The notes under the pieces were generated by a model. It saw nothing but the letters and a program-made list of their open reading frames with translations. It searched no databases and was not told the origin of the DNA. Positions 12,784 through 23,580 of a DNA stretch of 64,000 nucleotides are shown here, piece after piece (position 1 is the stretch's first letter; each line of letters starts with the position of its first letter). A program made the position numbers and the translations under genes. This DNA is from Phocoena phocoena. Taxonomy: Eukaryota > Chordata > Mammalia > Artiodactyla > Phocoenidae. Location: assembly GCF_963924675.1 (NCBI RefSeq), contig NC_089228.1:90736894-90800893 (forward strand), in the 5' to 3' direction.

Positions 12784-12798
12784 AAGAATCCCCAGGGA

Positions 12799-13214
12799 GA
12801 CCTGGAAAAACTAGCCTGATACAAGGTCTCAGAGAACGAGCACTGTTGTCTCAAATACCTCATGGGGCACGGTTTTTGCAAAGACCAACATGGGGAAAAT
12901 ACTCTTAGAGTACAACATGGCAGTGCCCTTTCTACCATATTCAGCAAATACATGGAGAGATGGCACTTATATTCATGTCCCTTGATCCATGAGAAACCAC
13001 ACTCCTTGCTTGAAAGTGAGTTTCAAGATTTTCAGGTTCCTAGTCCTATAGCATTAGAATGTATCTGAATGAAATTTTCATGTGAAAATAAAATACCAGC
13101 TCCTTGAATCATTTTTAAAGGGTAAATTGGGGAGCAATGATTTATAGTATCAGCCCATAAAGTATTTTTATTCACATTATATAAGCAATTCTCTCAGCCC
13201 TAATAACTTTGTGG
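12799..13214. other. Unclassified non-coding sequence
   Basis: No repeat, exon or RNA gene recognised between the SINE and copy B of the duplicated sequence. Confidence 0.45.
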
Positions 13215-13480
13215 CTATCTGATAAATTCTGGGGGATACTTAGCAGATAGCCCTCTAAGAATTTATGCAGGGACCAAGACAGAGCCTTAATAAGAATGCA
13301 TTCAAGTTATTAGCTATTATTAGAAAGGAAAGTATTTTCAGAAATGCTTCAGAGGAAAATAAACAATTCAACCTATAAACATGCTTCTGGAACAGAAATT
13401 TAATTTTCTGTATTAAAGAGAAGCAGCTTTTTTGGCAAAGAAGTTAAAATTGGGCTTTTCTGAATTAAACATATTCCTTG
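13215..13480 (+). repeat. Unclassified duplicated sequence, copy B
   Basis: Partner of the stretch at 9,915-10,195, with the strongest match at about 13,290-13,410. Shared words are 'agctattattagaaagg', 'gaaatgcttcagaggaaaat' and 'aaacatgcttc'. The copies lie about 3.3 kb apart in direct orientation and differ by substitutions and short indels, so the duplication is old. Confidence 0.65.
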
Positions 13481-14478
13481 TCTCTAAAAATATTAACAGT
13501 ATTTCCTACAAACCATTATGATTAAAAACTCATAGTGGTTAGATGATCACCACGAAGCCTGGGGAGATTCATACTGCTTTTAAGGGTCAGACAGGAAAGC
13601 GATCAGAACACTTTCACCATTTTGATGTATTTTCCGTTTTACCCATTTGGTGTTCATCATAGGATTTCTGGTCATAAGCATGCCAGTTTCTTCACCTACC
13701 ATTATTTTGAGAAAAGAAAGCAGCTCTGAATGTTCCAGGCTTTTGGGAAGGATTAATAAGTTAGATAGCATAGGAAATGCACTTACAGACACGTATTAAA
13801 TACTCTTCTTCAAACAGAAGGTGATTTAAAACTACATTCTCAACTGTGCTCAACGGTTCTCACTTGGAGTGCTGAGAAAGGGGCCATTTTAAACCATTTT
13901 CTCTTGAAATTATTTATTTTGGACCAGTTTCCTCTTCCATTCTCTTTCTCTGCCTATCATCTAACTCTATTCCTGTAACTATTAAATTTTTCCTGTTGTT
14001 TTTTTTTGTCTCTGCCTATCACTTAGCTCTATTCCTATAACTGTTAAATTGGGTTTTCACCCTTGAACAAAATCCCAAGTACAACCATTTTATTCTGTAC
14101 GTTTTTTCACATTTGTTGTAAGAAAAACATTTATTTACAGTCATGCATCTTACTGGGCAATTTTACTAACAGTGATAACTGAATCATTAAAATATTATTA
14201 TTAATAGTATTAGAAGTTGCTTTCATTTGAAACTGGAAGCATGTTATTACAATACACCTGCTCTTTCAAAACCACCATTGTCTATTTAAAGGTTAAAACC
14301 ATATTTTCTATCTCAATGAATCTGTTAAAGTGCATTCTTTCTGAAAATTGGCAACACTCACATTTCAGTTCAAAATGTGACTTCAGAAAGGCCCCGTAGG
14401 GTATTTCCAGGTTTGCTACCATATGTGAGTCATGTTCAAGGCATGGGCCTTGAAAGGGAGAGAGGACCCTTTCTGTGC
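13481..14478. other. Unclassified non-coding sequence
   Basis: A degenerate local repeat is visible: 'ctgcctatcatctaactcta' near 13,952 recurs as 'ctgcctatcacttagctcta' near 14,013, each followed by 'ttcct(g/a)taact(a/g)ttaaatt'. Nothing else recognised. Confidence 0.45.
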
Positions 14479-14685
14479 CAGTGGTCCTAAATGGCGGGGG
14501 CGGGGGGGAATGATTTTTCTTCCCAGGGAATATTTGGTCATGTCTGGAAACATTTCTGGTCGTTACAACTTGGGGAGAGTTGTACTGGCATCTAGTGGAT
14601 AGAGGCCAGGGGTGCTGAGCACATACCCCAACAGCAAGAATTATCCTGCTCAAAATGTCAGCAGTGTTGAGATTGAGAAACTCTG
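14479..14685 (+). mobile_element. MER20 (hAT-Charlie non-autonomous DNA transposon)
   Basis: Nearly full length against the ~219 bp MER20 consensus as I remember it: 'cagtggtcctaaa' at the left end, 'gaatatttggtcatgtctgg', 'ctggcatctagtggatagag', and 'gttgagattgagaaactctg' at the right end. A G-rich insertion lies near 14,493-14,508. MER20 copies are known to carry regulatory activity in some placental mammals; nothing here shows that this copy does. Confidence 0.85.
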
Positions 14686-14858
14686 CTCTAAGGAACCTTA
14701 GGTTGGAGGGATCCATAAAATGCTCTGGCAATGCAGAGGTAAATTGCTGCAGGTTGAGGGAATATATACTGAAAACAAACAAAGTATGATTAGATGTTAT
14801 AATTCTACCAATTGAGTCCCACCCAATTGTTAAAAAACCTTGCAGAAGTTGGCACCCA

Positions 14859-15165
14859 GGGCTTCCCTGATGGTGCAGTGGTTAAGAATCTGTCTGCCAA
14901 TGCAGGGGACATGGGTTTGAGCCCTGGTCCAGGAAGATCCCACATGCCTCAGAGCAACTAAGCCTGTGAGCCACAACTACTAAGCCCGCGTGCCACAACT
15001 ACTGAAACCCACATGCCTAGAGCCCATGCTCCACCATGAGAAGCCACCACAATGAAAAGCCCGTGCACCACAAAGAAGAGTAGACCCCGCCTGCCACAAC
15101 TAGAGAAAGCCTGTGTGCAGCAATGAAGACCCAACGAAGCCAAAAATAAAAATAAATTTAAAAAA
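14859..15165 (+). mobile_element. Older long-form CHR SINE with diverged TSD
   Basis: tRNA-derived head 'gggcttccctgatggtgcag' followed by the long body 'gagccacaactactaagccc', 'cacatgcctagagcccatgc', 'gcagcaatgaagacccaacg' and an aaataaaaata tail. It is flanked by an imperfect 12 bp TSD, 'agttggcaccca' (14,847-14,858) and 'agctggcactca' (15,166-15,177). Body form and divergence make it older than the short-form copies. Confidence 0.9.
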
Positions 15166-15177
15166 AGCTGGCACTCA

Positions 15178-16470
15178 TAAAGTTGCAACCACAGGCCATA
15201 TGTACATGTTGATGTAGCAGCACACCATGTCTAAGCAAAGCCCAGATATCCACAGAGGATTACAGAATGTACCAGAGTTTTACAACAGTTATCTCTTTGG
15301 GAACCTACTCTGCTCTCTGAGATTAGTCTGGAAGGAACTCACTGGCCTTCTGAGAAAAATCTCAGGACTCCCACCATTAGCAACATGACGTTCGGAAAAA
15401 AACATCAATAATGGAAGCTGCATAGTTATATAGAAAATACAGGAGAAGCTTTCCTTTCACAAATATAGACATCTAGCCTGTACTTCACTTCTTGTACCTA
15501 AAGCCATAAAAGAACAGCTCGTATTTATTCAGATGCTAACTGGTGAACTATTGGGTATTATTCCATGAAGCACTACAGGTATTTTGTTGGCCCAGGCCCA
15601 GGTATTTAACAGACTGTAGTATTCAGTGCAGCAGTGTGACAAGCAAGCCTGGGCATGTTTTTGTTTGTATTCATGTTATTTAAATAAGATTCAACTTCTG
15701 TCACTTTCATTAATTACTGTGAAACTCATTAGTCCTATTGTTATTATTAGAAATGTTCCCTTTCCAAGGCATTCAAACAATGTGGTCTCATTGCAGCTAC
15801 TCATTTCCAAGTCATCACAGCAGTTGACACGGGGATAAAGGAGCTGTAGTACCAGGCCTCTGATGGGCCTGATCTCCTTTCAAAATATTTCTTACAAATT
15901 CATAGCTCCTGGGATGCCTTATGTCCTTCTTCAGTAACCATTGGGGATTCACAGAGAAGTGTTTTTAGCCCAGGGGAAAGCCCAAAAGTTGTTTATCTAC
16001 AGAAATAGCGATAGCATTATTGACAGTGATATTTAATTAAGGATAAGGGAAAGAGGGCGTTCAAACTAAGGTATGTTTCAGGAACCTTAATCTTAACCAC
16101 CCACGTAGTCTGATGATTTTACAGTTAAAATAAGATACAAAATGCAATTCTTCCTTTTGACTCAAAGCAAAATGTGAAATAGGACACATTACATACCAGT
16201 ACTTCTAGATAATAAACAACTTGTTTCTTAGTTTGGGTGTTAAAAAAGTGTCCAGCCTAAGATTCTCAGTCTCATTGTACCTATGAGATACCTAAGCATC
16301 TTAGCATCTTGTACCTATGATTAGCAATACTGCATTGTGCACTTAAAAATGTAAGAAGGTCTAAATGTTCTTACCACAGTTAAAAACAATGCTCCCTCCC
16401 TTAGCTAAGGCCTCCTTCAGGCTGGGATATTGAGGACGCAGTCAGGGGCATGTTCAGTTTCTTCTCTCTC
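15178..16470. other. Unclassified non-coding sequence
   Basis: No repeat family or exon recognised. A local duplication 'gcatcttagcatcttgtacc' with 'gtacctatgagatacctaag' is visible near 16,276-16,320. Confidence 0.45.
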
Positions 16471-16505
16471 ACCTAACCCTAACTCTAGTTCTAAACCTAA
16501 CTCTA
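16471..16505. repeat. Short degenerate telomere-like tract
   Basis: The run 'cacctaaccctaactctag' continues with 'ttctaaacctaactctatc'. It resembles a degenerate CCCTAA array of four to five units. It is too short and impure to be a former chromosome end and may be chance low complexity. Confidence 0.4.
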
Positions 16506-17719
16506 TCTCCTTCAATCAGTCTTGTTCCTATCTCTCCAAGGGGCTGGATTGCAAGAAACACATAAACTGAGGGGCCAGTTGTGCCCAGTTGGAAAACAGA
16601 CAGTGGATCCTCTAGACATCCACAAAAATTGCCCAAAAGACAGACTCATCTTTGGACACCTGCCATATCTAGCTGGCACCCAACAGCAGATCACAGTGGT
16701 ACCAGGCAGGTAAGACTCTGCCATTCCCCATTACTTCCCTCATTTTCCCCTCCAAAGCCAGAGGGGTCAAAAACCACAGGAAGTTTTGAAGAAATGACCC
16801 TGACCTTTCCCTGGATTCTAGGATTTCATGCCTGGGTCAGACCCAAGGTGGGGGAAGGAAGACGACTTACCTGGATAGGCATGTGACGTCTTGATTAATA
16901 TTCTGGACTGGAGTTGTGTGATTATTAGATCAGACTTAGGTTTTAATCCCCAAACAAGGGACTGTTTGTTTATCATCTGAGGGGTAAGACCTGCCTAAGG
17001 GTTCATCCAGGGGCAGAAAAAGGACTAATTCATGGAGAGTGCTTGAAGGAACTGGAGATGCATTTTGAAGGGAAAATTACATTGTTTCATGTTTGTATTC
17101 TATAGAGTCCAGATTTTTCAGTGAACCAGTTACGCCTTTATTTCATTTTTGGTGGGGTGTCTGCCAACTCGAAATGAAAGCACATTCCCTTCCTCATTTG
17201 CACTTAACCATCAATACCTTCCTGAACACCTTTTCACAGGAAAACTCCTTGAGAAACCCATAATTATATGTCTTTATTCTGTCTTTATAATATGGGCATG
17301 TTTAAATCTGAGAACTCCAATGGACCAAGATGGATGGACAACATGTGAGGGCACAACTGTAAGGTTTAAGGTTGTCTGTACATTTGTTCTGGCTTAACCA
17401 TACTTATTACAGAAATTAGGCTAACGTATACTAAGAAATCACCTACTCAAACCTGATCACGTTACAATGTGGAAACTGGAGCTTAGCTAAAGAAAGATAC
17501 TTACCAGAGCATATACAATAGGTACTTACCACTAGGACCCAAGCCTCATACTTCTTTTTCTAAAAACCTTGCTTCTGGCTTTCCCTAGTCCTTTGCTTGT
17601 ATTCATTAATTTTTATTTTGCTTCTTACCAGGAGTGGTCTAGTCTAGACCACACTGAAAGAAAACTACACACAATAGAACTATAGAGTGTTTAAATTCAC
17701 ATGCCCTGATGCAGAAAAA
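16506..17719. other. Unclassified non-coding sequence
   Basis: Overlapping open frames at 16,512-16,886 on both strands have no recognisable protein family. Nothing else seen. Confidence 0.45.
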
Positions 17720-17720
17720 A

Positions 17721-17753
17721 ATAGATATATTAGATATAGATATAGATATATTT
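17721..17753. repeat. (TAGATA)n short tandem repeat
   Basis: About four TAGATA units with one ATT interruption. A short microsatellite. Confidence 0.8.
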
Positions 17754-20700
17754 GTGTGCTTCATTTCCCATCAATTGAGACTGATATTTTCAACACATCA
17801 TCATCATGTAGATGTAGGTGTATTGAGCACTTGTGCTCAATACACCATCATTAGAGTAGCAAAGAATGCATTAGGCTGCCCTTTTAGACACAGTACATCA
17901 TGGGCACATATGGTCATTTCTGCACCAGGTACACTATAAATCTTGCCAAATTAGGCTCACTTAGTGCCAAGTTGATAGGTATTGCCAATTTCTCTGTCAC
18001 CCTGGAAAATTATGTGGTTTTTTTTCTGATGAAAGAAAGCACTCATAAGCAGAAATGTAAACACCTGCATCCCATTCTTGGTCTGCCTCTTGCCTTGAGA
18101 ACCACTTTGGTTGGCCTGCAATACCTGTGGGTACTTCAAGGACCATGGGCTCTATGGACATAATAATATCCATTCTACCTGTTGTTTCTGGAAAAATTAA
18201 AAATACAACCTGCTTAGAGGAGAAATCATCTCTTTCAAATAATTGAACATCTGGGGATTTTAGTGGGGCATTTGGTGCCTTTAACATCTTCAAACAGAAT
18301 GCCTGCCCCCAGTTCATTATTGAAATAATATGCGCAGCAATTTATAAAGTGATAACAGAGCAGCTATTATGCTTGGAGACAGAATTCTTGACTGGAAAAA
18401 TAAGTAGACCTGAGTTAAATGCAGTGTCAGTCTTCCTACTCTTTAATATTGTAAGCCACTGATCTCTTGGACATCTTTAAATTTTCATGTATTTGGACTG
18501 GGGCCATTTGGTTCAGGTAGCCTTGTTAAAAAGGGATTTGCAGGTCTTTGCAGTGTTACGGCCCTGCCAAGTTAGAATAACTCAAGACAAGGTCAATGTC
18601 TAGGACTCTCTTGTATTAAATCAGCAAGTAAGCTTATATGCATTGCAGATTCCTTGCCCATGAGATCTCTTGTCTAAAGCAATCTGCTGAAAGGTGATGG
18701 GGTTGAAGCATGGGCTAGACAACATGCATATGGCAGGGAGTTTGTAATATTCTAAGTGGCATCAACAGTGTCCCCATGGGTCGAGATAGGAACAGTACTG
18801 GTAAATCAATAGTTTAATCCATCTGAGACAAGACTATTTATCAAAATTCTTTCTTATTAAACGAATCCTGCTCAAGAAAATCCTCTTCTGACTTAGTTGG
18901 CAGGAGCCATCTTGCATCATATGGCATATCCTACGCACACTAAACAGTAATCAACAGCTGCAGCCTTCTTGTATTTCTGCTCCGACAGAAGGTTTGCTCA
19001 CAGACCAAGTGTTCTCCTTATGCTTAGGCACATGGCTAGTAAGTAAATTCTGACAAATTGAATTATAATTATGGAAGATTTGGAGAGTAGTGACATTATT
19101 CAAATATTAAGTCATAACTGAAATCATTAAATCACATGCAACATTCAAAAAAATTTGCTGAAATCTACAATGGCTCATCTGTAACTTTAAAAGAAAAATC
19201 TCTTTATTATAATGGTTGGTCAGATATATACGGAGAGAGAAACTTTTAAAAATAGTCTTTATATTGAAACCAACCTACCTGATTTGATTCAAAAATGAAA
19301 AACAAAGACAAATAACAATCTATAGGTTCTCTTTTGGTTCTAAAATATTCTACAAGCCTTCCATAAAAAGTGAAAATTAAAATCATTAATTTAATATACC
19401 AGAAACCTTCCCTGAGCTTTCAAGTTCTCTAAAGAATGAAAGAGAACTTCAGAGAGATAACGAAGAAAATCCTCCTTATAAGCATTATAAGTCAAGAGCA
19501 AGTGTCAACAGCAGACATCTCAGTAGAATGATTTCCTCACATCTCACGGCATCTTCCATTTCCTATGCCCATGGCTGGGAGCTACAATCACTGTCAGGAG
19601 ATGGGATTTTTGAATCTTCTCCAAGGTGTCATTCTACAGAGAGCAGAACAACCATGGTCACCCCTATAATCCTACTTATGGGCAAATTATTCTCTATGCT
19701 CCCCACCTTAACCTTACAACTTCTACCCAATGAATATTTCTCAACAGTACAAAGGACACAAGATTTCTAGGATACTGGGCAACCAAATATGTATGTGTTT
19801 GTTCAAGGGACACTTTAACACACCTCTGCTCTTGCTACCTGGATGAGGATGTGGGTTTACTGATGATGCATTTGGTTCAAGGATCAGAAGAGCATGATGT
19901 TTATAAATATTCCCTTAAATGGAAGACAGACGATTAATGTAAGTTCTTCAACAACAGAGAGATGAATATATAAGCCTAAATATAAAAGGGCAATGGCCTA
20001 GCAAGAATTTATCTCCCTTCTCAATTCTGATGGGATTTTGCCTGCTGAGAATGTGTCAGCAACTAAGTAATATGAGGACAAAGGAAAACCCTTTGTCAAA
20101 GACAATGTGCATCTGGACCTACACTGTGTAGCCTCCTCACTTATGGGAAGTTCTGTATCCTTGACTAAATATTCCAAGTAACCTTATCATTTTATGCCAA
20201 GTGTGTATGTTTGTGGTAACGGCTGTCTCTTTAATCCACAAACCATCTGCCTTGCAGCAGTAGGTTAAACTTAAGAGCGCTTGAAGGGAAAATAGGTAAA
20301 AAAAAAAAAAAAAAAACGGCCTCAAGTATTCTTGGAAGAAGGGTGTAAAAGACAGAAGAAATTCCATCTTGGTGATTGTTGTGAGGTTGGCTGGATGGTG
20401 TCACTCTCAGTACATGTTTTAGCAATAGCTGAAAATAATTATGGCCTCCAAGAAGTATTGCCTAGATCTATTGGCATGGGTCCTTTCAAAGAGCAGTACA
20501 GGGGTCTTGGCTTGATTTAGGGTATCCTGTACACAACACTAGAGTGAAACTGAATTTCTCAGGCAAGTGTCCTTGGTGTTTTACCTTCAACTATGTGTAT
20601 CCTGGGATGGACCTAGACTTAGTTCAGGAGCCATGCAGATGAGAGATCCACTGAAAAGAAATAATGTGAGAATTTCAGACTTCTGTCCTCTGAAAAGCAT

Positions 20701-20999
20701 GTTAGAGCTCTAGGATTAGAGGAAAAGTGCTGCTATTCATTCAAATCTCTGCTATTAGCATTAGATGTTCCAGGAGTTAATGCCTGTCAATGTCTTGTTC
20801 TCCCTAGTTTCTTTTAGATCATTCTGCTTCCCAAGCTCAAACTGGAGCATTTCAGGAGTCACTGAGCATCAATGGCTGAGCAAATCCTAGCACACTGTCA
20901 ACAGCATCCTCGTTTCTAATAAAATTAAATGACCAATTTCCTCTATTTTCTAGTCCTGGATACTAAAGCAAGCAAAGGAACTAGCTGTAATCCTCCAGT
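17754..20999. other. Unclassified non-coding sequence
   Basis: The longest stretch without a recognised repeat in the left half. A pure A run of about 20 bases at 20,298-20,317 has no SINE or gene-like sequence upstream on the plus strand that I can identify. Open frames at 17,900-18,163, 17,997-18,317 and 19,528-19,770 show no domain. Confidence 0.4.
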
Positions 21000-21004
21000 T
21001 TAGT

Positions 21005-21200
21005 AATCAAACTCATAATTACACATCCTTACATTCACATAGTACTTCACCATTTACAAAGTATGTTCATGAACATTTTCTCATTGGTTCTTCACAAGAA
21101 TTCTATGAGGTGGACATTGTTATCCCCACTTTATGAATAAGAACACTGAAGCGTGGACTCAGACCCAGGGAATTTGACAATAACCTCAGATCTCTTTCAA
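21005..21200 (-). mobile_element. MIR-related SINE relic
   Basis: 'catttacaaagtatgttcat', then 'ttcacaagaattctatgagg' and 'tatccccactttatgaataa' follow the minus-strand order of the MIR core and CR1-like 3' end. Diverged; boundaries approximate. Confidence 0.6.
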
Positions 21201-21569
21201 CTCTTTTACAACTGCCTCTTTCACTTCAGAAATCTTTCGTTTATTTACAAGTCATTTAGTACACTGTGGTTTATGGCCAGTAAAGACATGATTCTAAATT
21301 AAATTTTCTCTGGTGAAACTATGATTGCCTGAGGCTTCCTAGCCTCCCTCCACCCTTAGTCAGTATGTGCTCAGGTAATACAAGCAAATTCATTTTACCA
21401 GTATCCTAAGTAAAACATAATCACAAAGGTAAAAAATCATGGGAAAAAAAATTATCCATACAACGTGTGGATCCAAACTTTACACTGGTAGTAGCTGTGG
21501 AAAAGGTAAGATTCCTTCCATGAGAATATATGCTCCCAAAACATCTCCTCATAGAATCTGTGCACTAAA

Positions 21570-21760
21570 CAATTTATTCACGGATCATTCACTGAACAGC
21601 CTTTTTTATTTTTTTTTTGAGTACTGTTCTAAGTGCCAGAGTATAACAGTGAACGTGAAACAGTTCCTGCAGTCAAAGACCTATAGTCCAACAATCAGGC
21701 AACTGCAGCAGAGTGAGGGAAGTGCTTATACACTAGGAACAACCCCAGGAGCTACAAGTA
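21570..21760 (-). mobile_element. L2 3' end relic
   Basis: 'gagtactgttctaagtgcca' followed by 'gagtataacagtgaacgtga', 'gttcctgcagtcaaagacct' and 'agagtgagggaagtgctta' is the reverse complement of the L2 3' end. It accounts for much of the open frame at 21,439-21,918, which is therefore not a gene. Confidence 0.6.
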
Positions 21761-21964
21761 CAGAAAGAATGGTCCTTTACAAGTCTTTGTGTGTCCAGGA
21801 AGCAATGCCCAAAAACCATGCCCGAGGAAAAAAAGGACAAGCAGTAATTAATGTGGCATGGAGACGGGAGAATGGGAAGCTAACATTTTTTCCACCTTGG
21901 ACATACTCTGTGGCCTAGGTATTTCTTTCTTAGCTTCACTATAGCTTTTACTAGCCTGGATTTT

Positions 21965-22065
21965 CTATTTTCATTTTATAAACTAGGAAAGGCATGTTCA
22001 GAAATTTTGAGAGACTTATCCAAGGTCACATAGCTAGTAAGTTACAGACCCAAGAACTATTACGA
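21965..22065 (-). mobile_element. MIR SINE relic
   Basis: 'cattttataaactaggaaag' and 'tccaaggtcacatagctagt' are minus-strand MIR core words. Short and diverged. Confidence 0.65.
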
Positions 22066-22094
22066 AGCCTGTATGACCACAATGGATTTAGAGA

Positions 22095-22255
22095 AGAAAG
22101 AGCACCGGACTGGATGAAGTCAGGCAACTGGAATTCTATTCTGTCACCAAATCCCTGTGCAACCTTCAACAGGTCACTGAACAGCTATGCTCTGCTTCCC
22201 TTATCTGTAAAATGAGAGGATTTAAACTAGATGACCTCTAAAGTTTCTGAGTTTT
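22095..22255 (+). mobile_element. MIR3-like SINE
   Basis: Reads in MIR order on the plus strand: 'gagcaccggactggatgaag', 'caggtcactgaacagctatg', 'ttatctgtaaaatgagagga', then 'aactagatgacctctaaag', a MIR3-type end. It lies head to head with the MIR relic just to its left. Confidence 0.75.
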
Positions 22256-22931
22256 TAGTCCAATATATTGAACTCTCATCTCCTGCTCAGAACAATTCAA
22301 GGAAATCCTGAAAAATAAAGAGGAACTACAAACACGTATCTATAACAATAATAATTCCTCTCATAGACATACACAGAAGGGGAAATATACCACAATACTC
22401 TAAAGCATACTATAATTTTTCACATGATGAATGTGCTATTTTGGACTAACCACTCTTGGATTAACAAAGAACATTGCAAAATGACTACAATTTGATAGTA
22501 TTTCACCTCTGCGGTTGTTGGGATGGTGAATGGAGAATCAGACCTATTAAGGGATTTTTGTGGCTACATCTCATAATTTTTTTTTTATTTTGCTATGTTT
22601 TTATTTTCTAGTTATTGTGTAGGTTGTGGGAAAGCCAACGCTCTAAGTACAATGAATAAGACACTTAAGCTTACTTGAAAAAAACTCACGTACCCAGGGA
22701 AATAAATTATTTAAATACATAAAAATGGAAGAAGAGAGAAAATGAACTGTTCAAGAATATTTATGAACTGCTGAATTTTTCGGGTTCTACCAGAGATATT
22801 TTTCAAGGCTAAAATCTTGTTATGAAGTACTTTTTAGTGATAAAAAATATTTGTAACAGAGTTTTAAATTTATCCTTTCCATAGCACTGCCTGCTTTAAA
22901 GTTCATTTTAGTTTTACCTTAAGACATGAAT
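22256..22931. other. Unclassified AT-rich sequence
   Basis: No repeat family, exon or RNA gene recognised. A T run lies near 22,578-22,586. Confidence 0.45.
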
Positions 22932-22999
22932 TTTATCCTGATGTAATAGATTTCAGAACATCTGAAATTTATCCGGATGTAATAGATTTCAGAACATCT
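22932..22999. repeat. 36 bp tandem duplication (two copies)
   Basis: Copy 1 at 22,932-22,967 and copy 2 at 22,968-22,999 share 'tttatccngatgtaatag' and 'atttcagaacatct' with a single substitution (t/g at the eighth base) over the 32 overlapping bases. It is an almost unmutated local duplication beside an old MIR. Confidence 0.9.
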
Positions 23000-23580
23000 T
23001 TCACATATATTACTATCTTTAACCTCATAATATCATGTGAGTTAGTTAGTGAATTCATTTTTTAGGACTGCTATAAGAAATTGTCACAAACTGGGTGACT
23101 TAAAACAATAGAAATGTATGCTCTCACTGTTCTGGAGGCTAGAAATCCAAAATCAAGTTGTCAGCTAGGCCAAGCTCCTTCTGAGACTCTGGATAAAATC
23201 CTTCCTTGTGTCTTCCTAGCTTCTGGTGCCCTTGTAGTTTATATGGCCTTCTCTCCGTGTGTCTCTATGTCCAAATTTCCCTCTTCTTATAAGAAAAGCA
23301 GTCAAATTCAATTAGGGTCCACCCTAATGACCTCACCTTAACTTGACTACATCGTTGAAGACCCTGTTTGCAAATAAGGTCATACTCACAGTTCCAGAGA
23401 TTAAGGCTTCAATATATATTTTTGCAGGTTACAATTCAACCTATAATAGGTAGCCTTGGTGTGGTTATTATTTTCATACATAAAGAAACTAAGACATGGA
23501 GCACCTAAGTGTCTTCTCTAAGGTCATACAGAATGTTACTAGCAGGACAGATACCAGACATCCTGTCTTCTAACACTTAA
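23000..23580 (-). mobile_element. MIR SINE split by a MaLR LTR
   Basis: The left part (about 23,000-23,049, with 'ttaacctcataatatcatgt') and the right part (about 23,454-23,580, with 'attattttcatacataaaga' and 'taaggtcatacagaatgtta') join into a minus-strand MIR once the LTR between them is removed. The MIR therefore predates the LTR. Confidence 0.65.
23050..23448 (-). mobile_element. Solo MaLR LTR (MLT1A/MST type)
   Basis: The reverse-strand LTR of a non-autonomous ERVL-MaLR element. Plus-strand landmarks: 'ttaggactgctataagaaat', 'ctgttctggaggctagaaat', 'tcttcttataagaaaagcag', 'ccaccctaatgacctcacct' and 'acaattcaacctataata' at the end. It is flanked by 5 bp target copies, gttag (23,045-23,049) and ggtag (23,449-23,453), differing at one base. 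No internal region, so it is a solo LTR. Confidence 0.88.

Noticed and set aside
14282..14782. A 166-codon minus-strand frame, among the longest outside L1
   Set aside because: It crosses a MER20 transposon in antisense and has no protein family. It is accidental.
16660..16720. 'ctggcacccaacagcag', similar to a retroviral tRNA(Lys) primer-binding site
   Set aside because: No LTR end stands directly upstream and no gag or pol remnant follows. Chance similarity.
20298..20317. A pure A run that could be a retrocopy tail
   Set aside because: No AATAAA at the right distance upstream, no SINE or L1 body and no TSD found.
21439..21918. A 159-codon plus-strand frame
   Set aside because: A large part lies over an antisense L2 relic and a T run. 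Composition is not coding-like.
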